From Chloroflexi bacterium B3_Chlor (GTDB lineage: Bacteria > Chloroflexota > Anaerolineae > UBA7937 > B3-Chlor), in the NCBI GenBank assembly GCA_005223035.1, contig NJBK01000018.1:1-53178 (forward strand): a stretch of 53,178 bases of DNA. Direction: 5' to 3'. Each line of letters opens with the position of its first letter. Within the stretch, counting starts at the first letter, position 1. A program made the translations under genes and the position numbers. Below, in pieces: positions 45,722 through 52,815 of this stretch. The notes beneath the pieces are model-generated. The model had not been told where the DNA came from and searched no databases. It saw only the letters and a list, made by a program, of their open reading frames with translations.

Positions 45722-46659
45722 TGGACGAGGTAGAGAATCGCGAAATCAAACTCTGCTGCGCGACGTTCTACGAGAGCGACCTCGTGCGCATGCTGTTGGG
45801 AGATGTCCTGCATCCGGGGGGATTGGCCCTGACTGAACGCCTGGGGAGGCTCATGGGGCTCGGTCCGGACCAACGCGTCCTGGACGTGGCCTGCGGTCGC
45901 GGCGCGTCGGCCGTGCACCTGGCAGAGCGCTTTGGGTGCCACGTCACCGGCCTTGACTATGGAACAGAGAACGTCGCCGCAGCACAGGCTCTCGCCGCGG
46001 ACAGAGGAATCGCTCGTCTGACCGCCTTTCGCCAGGGCGACGCGGAAGCACTGCCCTTCGACGATGCTACGTTCGACGCCGTCATCTCCGAGTGCAGCTT
46101 CTGCACCTTCCCCGACAAGGCCACGGCTGCCACGGAGATGGCACGCGTGCTTCGCCCCGCCAGCAGGCTCGGTCTCGCCGACATCACTGTGAGCGGCACT
46201 CTGCCCGAAGACCTACAGACTCTGCTGGGCTGGGTGGCGTGCGTCGCAGGGGCAGGCACGCCAGAAGAGTACGTGGCAACCCTGGAGAAGGCCGGCTTCG
46301 CTCATTTCACCGTCGAAGACCAACGAGACGCCTTGCTGGAGATGGTGCAGGATGTGCGCCGGAAACTGCTGGCCGTGGAACTGGCCGTCGGGCTGGGCAA
46401 ACTGGACTTGGGCGAGCTCGACCTCAGCGAGGGCAAACGCCTGGCCCGCCGGGCGGTCGACCTCATCGAGAGCGGCGTGGTGGGCTATGGCTCGTTACGG
46501 CCAAATGCCGTTCGTAGGGGCAGGTTTGAAACCTGCCCCTACGCATGCGCTGAACGCACACTGCGCGCCGCGAGAAACCAGAAATCAGAATTCAGAAGAC
46601 AGGACTACTCAGGAGAGCCGGGGGAAACTACTACCCGAAACCCTATGACGACGCGATAG
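45721..46659 (+). CDS. SAM-dependent methyltransferase, C-terminus extended by a palindromic repeat
   Basis: A class I methyltransferase: motif I VLDVACGRGASAVHLAERFG with the SAM-binding loop, acidic LDYG, GDAEALPFDDATFD (motif II/III), SECSFCTFPD and VLRPASRLGLADI. An N-terminal KLCCATFYESD with adjacent cysteines is typical of a subgroup annotated variously as UbiE- or arsenite-methyltransferase-like. The natural protein probably ended near VGYGSLRPNA. From 46513 the frame runs through a palindromic repeat (reading RGRFETCPYACAE) and a further ~35 non-family residues, overlapping the convergent NTPase gene by 55 bases. It is coupled to the radical SAM gene, so I infer action in the same pathway. 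Confidence 0.8.
   Translation: MDEVENREIKLCCATFYESDLVRMLLGDVLHPGGLALTERLGRLMGLGPDQRVLDVACGRGASAVHLAERFGCHVTGLDYGTENVAAAQALAADRGIARLTAFRQGDAEALPFDDATFDAVISECSFCTFPDKATAATEMARVLRPASRLGLADITVSGTLPEDLQTLLGWVACVAGAGTPEEYVATLEKAGFAHFTVEDQRDALLEMVQDVRRKLLAVELAVGLGKLDLGELDLSEGKRLARRAVDLIESGVVGYGSLRPNAVRRGRFETCPYACAERTLRAARNQKSEFRRQDYSGEPGETTTRNPMTTR
46513..46543. repeat. Palindromic repeat, copy 1
   Basis: A perfect palindrome with 15-base arms around a single central base: CGTAGGGGCAGGTTT, then its complement. The same element, with the same right flank (GCATGCGCTGAA), occurs at 53026-53056. It is inserted in the 3' end of the methyltransferase gene and lies about 60 bases past the stop of the KAP-FGE gene. 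It looks like a dispersed MITE/REP-type element. Confidence 0.85.
46605..46640 (-). repeat. Shared 3' block next to the variable region (candidate IMH), copy 1
   Basis: The final 12 codons, from TTT CGG to the TAG stop, are identical base for base to 49588-49623. This is where the initiation-of-mutagenic-homing sequence lies in DGR target genes. Weaker similarity continues about 25 bases past the stop in both copies. Confidence 0.75.
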
Positions 46660-49169
46660 CCGGGAGCGTACCTGCTACGAACGGCACACCGGACGCTCCT
46701 AGGAGCGCCGTAGAACGCTCCACCGCGCACTACCCGGGGACCGTCAGCGTCCAGATCCTCGCACTCGTCGGGGTCGTAGGGATAATCCGCGTACAACGTG
46801 CTACACCATTCCCAGACATTGCCCGCCATGTCCAGACACCCGTAAGGGCTGGCGCCGGCTGGGAAACAGCCCACGCCGCTGGTAGTCCCAATGCCGGTGT
46901 CGTCGTAGTTCGCCCTGTTGTGATCAGGCTCGTTGCCCCAGGGATACAGGCCCTTGGGCCCGGGGTTCGGTATTGACACCAAACTCCTGCCGGGAGCGAG
47001 CGCTTCCTCAATGGTGCGAATAATGGGCTGCTCAGGTCTCTCCTGCCCACCTCTCGCGGCTTTCTCCCATTCTGCCTCGGAGGGTAAGGTTACCACGTAG
47101 CCCTCGGGCAATAGGTCCCGCCACCCCGCGGTGAGCCAGTCGCAGAAGTCCAGGGCCTCACGCCAACTCACCCACACCACCGGGTGGTTTGCCAGGCCCC
47201 GCAAGCTATCCTCATCACCCAGCTCATACGCTGTAGCCTTGACGAAGGCGCGGAACTGGGCCACTGTGACGGAATAGCGAGCCATCCAGTAGCCGTGAGC
47301 GACATTGACTTCGTCTAGCGGTTTCTCGTCCTCATATGCCATGGAGTCATCATCGTCGCTGCCCATCCAGAAGGGGCCGGGAGGGACGTAGCAGAACTCC
47401 ATCTCTTCCAGGCTGGTCACCTCCGGGTCTATCCCAGGCCGCGGGTCGCCCAGGAGGGCCAGCGCGCTCCCCGCTGAGGCTCGCTCTACAGGAGGGCGCG
47501 CCGACCGCATCACGCCCGGTAGATCCTTCGCGTAGACCTCCTTCTCCGCCTCGTCCAGTTCCGCCACCGCAGCACGGATCCTGGTGGGGTCGTTGCTCAT
47601 CAGGTCGGCACGGCGACGCTCGTCAATGTCCACCTCGACCTGGGCGGCCTCGGTGGTGGAGCGCGCCAGATAGATGTATTCTCTCAATTGGTCCAGCGAT
47701 AGATCACCAAACCAAGGGGGACCCACAGTCAGCATCCGCCCCAAGGCCCTGATGCGCCAGTACTTGTTTACCAATAGTAGCTCCACTGGGACCGCAGGTG
47801 GCTTGGGTACCTCGTTCAGTTCCTCCGACGCGGATTCTCGAGGCCCCGGCGTGCCGAGGGCCGGCATCGGCGGGCCTCCCTCAAGCCACGTCTTCTCAAG
47901 CTCCTGAAGCAGGTTGGGGTAGTCTTGGAGGTCGGTGAACAGCTCCCGCCAACGGCTTTGGATAATGACCATTTTCGCGAGCAGCGGTGGCTGCACCGGC
48001 TCCATCTCCTTCTCTTTGGCCCGCTGCTCGGCCAGCAGGAGCAGCAAGCGGAAGATGTTCAACGTGCGTTTGACCTTCCGCGGATTGGGTTCCACCCCCT
48101 GAGAGAAGATGGCGGCGCATCCCTCTGGCAACTGGGGTTCGTGCTCCTCGATGAACTTCTTCACGAGTCCCTCCCTCAAAGGAGGCAAGTGGAATGGGAG
48201 CTGCACGATCTTCTCTAGATAGTCATCGCCGGTGATGGGTAGTCGCCGCGCCAGCTCCTCGGCGCTCTCCTCCCCCCTCAGGCCAGCCAGGAAGCTCTTG
48301 TACCTCACCTGGATACCTCTCTCGATGACCTTGCGGTCCGCAGCGATGAGAAAGACACAGCCAGGCACATCGAGGAAGAGCTTGATCGCCTCCAGAACCT
48401 CGATGGCCTTCTCTGGCAGACAGCGGTCCAAATCGTCAACGAAGGCCACGAGCCGGCGGCCCTCCTTTTCCACATGCTCCTCAACGAGCTTCTGGAACTC
48501 CCCCTGGAACTTCTCCACCGAGCGGATGTGGTCACGGTGGACGTTGCGCCGTTCGCGCTGCACTGCGGTGAAGAGCGTGTCGAGGTCGTCGCCGCTCAGT
48601 TTCTCCTGGGCCTTCTCGGCCATCTTAGCCAGCGCTCCGCCGACGCCGGGGATCATGCTCAGCGAGAGGCGAGTCAACGAGCCGACGCCTCCCTTGACCA
48701 TCTTCTCCCAGTCGATGGTGACGCCGCCGATCTCCTCCCTCTCCACTTCCCGATAGAGGCTGGTCTCCAGGTCTTCCAGGTGGTGGCCGAGGTCCTGCTT
48801 GTCCTGTGGCAGCTCGTCAGGCGCCTTCTTAGCATCGTCCTTCCCCAAGAGCTTGTCCCGGAGCACACCCAATACTTGGAGGATAAGGGCGCGCCACAGG
48901 GCCTCCTCGCGATCGTAGCGCCAGGCGTTGAACCACACACTCCATACCTCGTTTTGCGCCGGCGCCCCCACTTCTTCCAGGGATTGCTGTACCAACCGCA
49001 TCAGGCTGCTCTTGCCGGATCCCCAGGGCCCAAAGACGCCGATGGTAAGGGGGGTGTCAGCTTCGAGGACAACCCGTCTCAGCGCCTCGCTGTAGGTCCG
49101 GAAGTTCAAGCGGTCGGCTTCAGGGGTTCCGATCTCTCGGTCACTCCACTTGGCAGATTCCGCTTCCAT
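46605..49169 (-). CDS. KAP-family P-loop NTPase fused to a DGR-type FGE-sulfatase (C-type lectin) domain
   Basis: 854 residues. The N-terminal KAP NTPase has Walker A GPWGSGKSS at 47-55, NAWRYDREEALWRALI and Walker B FVDDLDRCLPEKA at 243-255; KAP proteins act at membranes or in conflict systems. A middle region ends in a HEAT-like turn (ALALLGDPRPG). Residues 588-854 are a formylglycine-generating-enzyme-like domain (YVPPGPFWMGSDD, DMAGNVWEWC, RVVRGGAF, GFRVVV). The catalytic Cys pair of true FGE is not seen, so it is a binding domain. Residues 815-844 match the DGR variable region described separately. ATG 49169 follows AAGGAGG. It is a parallel of the NACHT gene upstream. Confidence 0.88.
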   Translation of the reverse strand: MEAESAKWSDREIGTPEADRLNFRTYSEALRRVVLEADTPLTIGVFGPWGSGKSSLMRLVQQSLEEVGAPAQNEVWSVWFNAWRYDREEALWRALILQVLGVLRDKLLGKDDAKKAPDELPQDKQDLGHHLEDLETSLYREVEREEIGGVTIDWEKMVKGGVGSLTRLSLSMIPGVGGALAKMAEKAQEKLSGDDLDTLFTAVQRERRNVHRDHIRSVEKFQGEFQKLVEEHVEKEGRRLVAFVDDLDRCLPEKAIEVLEAIKLFLDVPGCVFLIAADRKVIERGIQVRYKSFLAGLRGEESAEELARRLPITGDDYLEKIVQLPFHLPPLREGLVKKFIEEHEPQLPEGCAAIFSQGVEPNPRKVKRTLNIFRLLLLLAEQRAKEKEMEPVQPPLLAKMVIIQSRWRELFTDLQDYPNLLQELEKTWLEGGPPMPALGTPGPRESASEELNEVPKPPAVPVELLLVNKYWRIRALGRMLTVGPPWFGDLSLDQLREYIYLARSTTEAAQVEVDIDERRRADLMSNDPTRIRAAVAELDEAEKEVYAKDLPGVMRSARPPVERASAGSALALLGDPRPGIDPEVTSLEEMEFCYVPPGPFWMGSDDDDSMAYEDEKPLDEVNVAHGYWMARYSVTVAQFRAFVKATAYELGDEDSLRGLANHPVVWVSWREALDFCDWLTAGWRDLLPEGYVVTLPSEAEWEKAARGGQERPEQPIIRTIEEALAPGRSLVSIPNPGPKGLYPWGNEPDHNRANYDDTGIGTTSGVGCFPAGASPYGCLDMAGNVWEWCSTLYADYPYDPDECEDLDADGPRVVRGGAFYGAPRSVRCAVRSRYAPGYRVVIGFRVVVSPGSPE
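46638..46725 (-). other. Candidate DGR variable region, KAP-FGE gene
   Basis: From RGGAF to the constant F-R before the tail. Against the NACHT-FGE copy, 11 codons are replaced (TAC/TTC, GGC/AAC, GCT/TAT, AGC/TTC, GTT/TTT, AGC/CTC, TAC/GAC, GCT/TTT, TAT/CTT, GTC/CCC, GTC/CGC). All differ at positions 1 and/or 2; none differs at position 3. This is the expected product of adenine mutagenesis of AAC/AAT codons in a template repeat. Confidence 0.8.
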
Positions 49170-49332
49170 CCAATTCCTCCTTGCACCAGGGGTGCCCCGC
49201 CCCAGGCTTCAGGCCTGCGCCCTACCACAGGGAGCGGGGCTATTCTGTATTCGCCCGCTGCTGCGGGGCCTGTCCGCACCGGCGGCCGGGAACAGTTCCC
49301 ACCGGCCCTCTATTTGTCGGGCCTAGTTAATC
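49170..49332. other. Spacer between the RT fragment and the KAP-FGE gene
   Basis: No gene. It contains a hairpin CAGGC-TTCAG-GCCTG at 49203-49217 whose flanks resemble a decayed form of the 46513 palindrome. It also holds an inverted element around 49284-49310 with the inner palindrome GGGAACAGTTCCC. No template repeat is recognisable. Confidence 0.4.
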
Positions 49333-49479
49333 CTAGAAGCGGATCAGATTGCCGTCTAGATCGAACCCGAAGCTGGCCGCCGGTACCCTGCCCCTCTTCC
49401 CCTTCCGCGCCGCGCGATAGGCGGCGTACAGGTTGTCGAAAGCGCACACCTGGGGATAGAGATGGCGATATGTCTTCAT
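49333..49479 (-). pseudogene. N-terminal fragment of a DGR-type reverse transcriptase
   Basis: ATG 49479 preceded by GGGGGAAGG. The 48 residues begin MKTYRHLYPQVCAFDNLYAA, then YRAARKGKRGRVPAASFGFD and LDGNLIRF before a stop. This is the characteristic start of DGR and retron/group II-like reverse transcriptases (M-K-x-Y-x-x-L-Y-x-x-I-x-x-F-x-N-L, a Y-x-x-A-R-x-G-K-R block, and F-x-F-x-L-x-x-N-L). The polymerase domain with YxDD is missing. It lies about 110 bases after the NACHT-FGE stop, where DGR cassettes carry their RT. I infer a truncated cassette. Confidence 0.7.
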
Positions 49480-49587
49480 CAATGCCTTCCCCCCAGGCCT
49501 GCCTCGCGCAGCGCCAGCCCTGGGCCATGCCCCGAGGGGATGCAAGGCACCAACCAGAAGACACAAATCAGAACTCAGGAACCAGAA

Positions 49588-49623
49588 CTACTCAGGAGAG
49601 CCGGGGGAAACTACTACCCGAAA
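49588..49623 (-). repeat. Shared 3' block next to the variable region (candidate IMH), copy 2
   Basis: 36 bases identical to 46605-46640. A bulged GC hairpin (TGCCCC pairing with GGGG and GCA, 49528-49544) lies about 45 bases beyond the stop; some DGRs need a hairpin or cruciform downstream of the variable region. Confidence 0.7.
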
Positions 49624-52600
49624 CCAGAGACTGCGGGGGCGAAGGCCGGGAAAGTCCCTGAGGCGAAAGGCACAGCGGACGAACCTAGGATAGTTGAAGA
49701 ACGCCCCGCCACGCACCACCCGGGCGGCTTCGCCTTCGACGTCGCTATCGTCCGTATAATCCCGGTAACTCTCGTGCCACTTGGTCGCGCACCATTCCCA
49801 CACGTTCCCGCTGAGATCCTCCACTCCGTACGGACTGGCTCCACGCGGGAAGCACCCTACGGCACTGGTCGTGCCGATGCCCGCATCGCTGTAGTTGGCC
49901 CGCTCCGAATCTTCCTCATCCCCCCAGGGATAGCGACGCTGCGGCCTGGGGTTCTCGGCCAGTCTGCCGCCGTACGCACCGCCCAGGCCCTCTCCGGCCG
50001 CGACGATGAGGGGCGCAGTGGAGATTTCGAGGCCACCCCGTGCCGCCTTCTCCCACTCCTTCTCCGACGGCAGGCCCGCTGCCCACCCCTCCGGCAAAGC
50101 TCCCACCTCCTGCAGTTGCTGGGTCAACCACCGGGTGAAAGCCAGGGCCTCGTACCACGTGACGCCCACCACTGGATGGTTGGGCAGGCTCCACGGCTCT
50201 CCGTGGTCCATAGGTCCTCCGCGATCATCTCGGAACACCAAGCCGGCGCCGGTCCACCACTGGTCGGCCCAGTATCCCTCCGACTCCGCCACGAAAGCGC
50301 GGAACTGGGCATTGGTCACCGCGCAGCGGCCCATCCAGTAGCCATGCAGGACATCGACCTGGTGCGCAGGTTTCTCGTCGTCGTAGGCCAGCGGGTCATC
50401 GTCGCTTCCCATCCAGAAGGGCCCCGACGGTACGTAGCAGAACTGCATCTTCTCCAGAGTCGTCACCTCGGGCCGCGGGTCGCCCAGCTTGGCCAGAGCC
50501 CTCCCTGACGCGGCCCGCAACGGCGCTTTGATCTCTGCGTCTCCCAGGGCCTCCATGAGAGCCAGTACCACCTGCTGCCTGGAGGCGGCTGTTACCCCGC
50601 CCGGCGAGGCGTCTGCCATGGCTTCACCCATCAGCGCCAGTGCCTGTCCGTTCTCGCCAGGCCCTCTATCTACCAGCTCACCCACGACCGCGCTGGCCAC
50701 CTCGTCCCACTGCTGTACGATGCCCAGGTAGCCAATGGTCAGCAGGGCCACCTCCCGCCAGGCAGGGTCTCCCACGTGCTCCGCCAGGAGGTCCACGATG
50801 GGCCCGATGTCCCGCTGCCCCAGCCGCGCCACCCCCACCGCCGCCAGGTACTCCTCAAACGTGAGGTGGATGAAGCCGTACTGCCCCGCGCCCCGCTCCA
50901 GCAGCAACCCGGCGTACTCGTGTACGTCGTCCAGGAACTGCTGTACCGCCTGCTCGGGGTCCGCTTCCCCACGCTGACCGTAGATCTCGGCCAGCTTCCG
51001 GCTGACGTCTTGCTGCTTCACCAGCCCCACGCCGGGGCTGACTTCGTGCATCCACAGCGCCAGGGGCGCTAGGATGCGCAACGTCTCCACCACGTCCAGG
51101 TCACGCGCCGGGGGCCGCCCCAGTCCTCGCGCCCGGTTCCAGGAGGATAGCAACACCTCGATATACTTGTCGTACAACTCCACACGGCGGTCGGGCAACC
51201 TCACCCCCTGCCGTTTCATCAAGGCCAGGATGGTCAGCAAGAGCGGGTTCGCAGCCAACCCGCGCACGCCAGGGTTGCGGCCTATGGCGTCCAGCAACTC
51301 CCCTCGCTCCCGCTCGGCCTCTTCCTCAGCGAAGTCCGTCTCACCAATGGCGGCCCGTTCGATGGCAGCCGTCCATCTGTCCACGAAGGCCTCGATCTCC
51401 TCGTCGCCGAAGTCCACCAGTGTGCACTCCGCCAACCCCTCGGCAGTGGGCCGCACGTCCCGGTAGCCCACGATGCGGCTGGTGAGGGCGAACTTGTTGC
51501 CCGCCCGGCGGTGAAAGGCGCAGAAATCGACCACGCGCTTCACCACCGTCTCTCGGAGGCTCAACTCCCTCACCTCATCCAGCCCGTCGAGCAGCACAAG
51601 AGCGCCCCCCTGCTGGAGGGCCGCCTCCAGCATTTGGTCTATGGGGAACTCGGCCACACTTTCGCGGAAGTAATCACCGATGAAGTCGTCCAGCCGCACG
51701 TCGGCTTCGGCCAATGCGGTGGCGTAGGCAGACAGAGGCACCAGTACGGGAAGTCTCGGTCCCAGCCCCAGGTCCTCTCCCTCGCCCTGGGCCAGCTTGA
51801 GGGCCAGATACTTGAGGAAGGTTGTTTTGCCGGACCCCGGGTCCCCCAGGACTACCAATCCGTCCTGTTCCCGCAGCGCGTCGAGGACCGGCTGTGATTC
51901 GCCAAGGCGGCGAGCCAGGGCTTCTTGTTCCTCAACCCGGAGCTTGCGGCCGGCCAACCGCAATTCCTGAGGCCAGGTGTCGGCCTCCGGCACCTCGATG
52001 CGGGCCATGAGGGGTATGTACATCTCCAGGAGCGGTAGGCGCAAGGGTACCCGCTCGGAGATGCCCATGCCCTTGAAGTCCAGGTACTGGTAGCGGTCCA
52101 CCAGGTATTGCAGGTAGCGTTCGGTAACCTGGCGGAGGTCGGCCTCGGGCAGTTCGGGGGAGGTGAGTTGATTGACGATGTAGTTGACGTAGGTGATATA
52201 GACATCACCGGCAGGCATGAAGATCACGGACCCCGTCACACCTGCGAGTGTGGCGTTGAGTCGTGGAAAATCGGCCTGATAGGGCTGAAGCTCGCTTGCC
52301 AGTTGCGAGACGAACCAACGGCGATCCTCATCGGTCATATTCTCCTGGGCTGTCTCGATCACCTCCAGGTCCTTGAGAATGCCGTCTAGGTCTTCACGCA
52401 ATTCCGACCGATCAGCTGCGCCCGTCTCCAGATCCTTTCCTGCGCTGGCCTCATCGTTCCACCTCTGAATCCTGGTAAGAATGTGCTTGGCCCCCATTCC
52501 ACTGGCAATGCTTCCTAGCGTCAGCATTGCCGAGGAGAGGTCTCCCTGAGCTGCTTCGACCGCCAGGGGGAAGACGGTCATGCCGATCAGATAACCGAAC

Positions 52601-52704
52601 AGCGTCTGGGTTCCGGCGCGCTTCAGTTGTTCCCTGGGATTCTCTGCGAACCTGCCCAGTCGTTCCCGCAGCTGCTCCTTCCACCGTTCGAGGTCGAAGT
52701 CCAT
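49588..52704 (-). CDS. NACHT NTPase fused to a DGR-type FGE-sulfatase (C-type lectin) domain
   Basis: 1038 residues. Two N-terminal hydrophobic segments (residues 32-50 and 55-72) suggest membrane insertion. The NACHT STAND ATPase has Walker A GDPGSGKTT at 287-295 and Walker B LVLLDGLDEV at 369-378, then NPLLLTILALMKRQG and FIHLTFEEYLAA. A HEAT-like stretch at about 640-745 ends ALAKLGDPRPE. Residues 750-1038 form an FGE-like lectin-fold domain (YVPSGPFWMGSDDD, DLSGNVWEWC, RVVRGGAFF), again without the FGE catalytic cysteines. Residues 998-1028 are the candidate variable region. STAND proteins oligomerise when a sensor domain binds its target; bacterial NACHT proteins are known in anti-phage defence. 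Confidence 0.9.
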   Translation of the reverse strand: MDFDLERWKEQLRERLGRFAENPREQLKRAGTQTLFGYLIGMTVFPLAVEAAQGDLSSAMLTLGSIASGMGAKHILTRIQRWNDEASAGKDLETGAADRSELREDLDGILKDLEVIETAQENMTDEDRRWFVSQLASELQPYQADFPRLNATLAGVTGSVIFMPAGDVYITYVNYIVNQLTSPELPEADLRQVTERYLQYLVDRYQYLDFKGMGISERVPLRLPLLEMYIPLMARIEVPEADTWPQELRLAGRKLRVEEQEALARRLGESQPVLDALREQDGLVVLGDPGSGKTTFLKYLALKLAQGEGEDLGLGPRLPVLVPLSAYATALAEADVRLDDFIGDYFRESVAEFPIDQMLEAALQQGGALVLLDGLDEVRELSLRETVVKRVVDFCAFHRRAGNKFALTSRIVGYRDVRPTAEGLAECTLVDFGDEEIEAFVDRWTAAIERAAIGETDFAEEEAERERGELLDAIGRNPGVRGLAANPLLLTILALMKRQGVRLPDRRVELYDKYIEVLLSSWNRARGLGRPPARDLDVVETLRILAPLALWMHEVSPGVGLVKQQDVSRKLAEIYGQRGEADPEQAVQQFLDDVHEYAGLLLERGAGQYGFIHLTFEEYLAAVGVARLGQRDIGPIVDLLAEHVGDPAWREVALLTIGYLGIVQQWDEVASAVVGELVDRGPGENGQALALMGEAMADASPGGVTAASRQQVVLALMEALGDAEIKAPLRAASGRALAKLGDPRPEVTTLEKMQFCYVPSGPFWMGSDDDPLAYDDEKPAHQVDVLHGYWMGRCAVTNAQFRAFVAESEGYWADQWWTGAGLVFRDDRGGPMDHGEPWSLPNHPVVGVTWYEALAFTRWLTQQLQEVGALPEGWAAGLPSEKEWEKAARGGLEISTAPLIVAAGEGLGGAYGGRLAENPRPQRRYPWGDEEDSERANYSDAGIGTTSAVGCFPRGASPYGVEDLSGNVWEWCATKWHESYRDYTDDSDVEGEAARVVRGGAFFNYPRFVRCAFRLRDFPGLRPRSLWFRVVVSPGSPE
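49621..49711 (-). other. Candidate DGR variable region, NACHT-FGE gene
   Basis: The counterpart of 46638-46725, one codon longer near its end. It retains one AAC codon (49693-49695), the codon predicted for the template at all variable sites. Constant codons CCT AGG, TGT GCC and CCC GGC are shared exactly with the KAP copy, although the rest of the FGE domain differs at many silent positions. Confidence 0.8.
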
Positions 52705-52786
52705 CTCGTCCCCCCATCATTCACTACCAGCCTGGCGACCGTTGCCACACCGTGTCTCCAGCCGCCCACTTCGTTGCACCAGCGGG

Positions 52787-52815
52787 ATTATATCGCACCC
52801 TGTTGTTGACGGCAA
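52787..52815 (-). promoter_or_regulatory. Promoter for the NACHT-FGE gene
   Basis: On the minus strand, TTGCCG (52815-52810), a 17-base spacer and a perfect TATAAT (52792-52787). The start codon is at 52704 with GGGGGACGAG just upstream. Confidence 0.5.

Noticed and set aside
49170..49587. A DGR template repeat between the two variable genes
   Set aside because: The constant codons expected in a template (the CCT AGG, TGT GCC and CCC GGC pattern) are absent from this interval and from other gaps I examined.
46605..52704. FGE domains as true formylglycine-generating or sulfatase-activating enzymes
   Set aside because: The active-site cysteines of catalytic FGE are not visible and no sulfatase gene is near. 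The variable C-terminus fits ligand binding.
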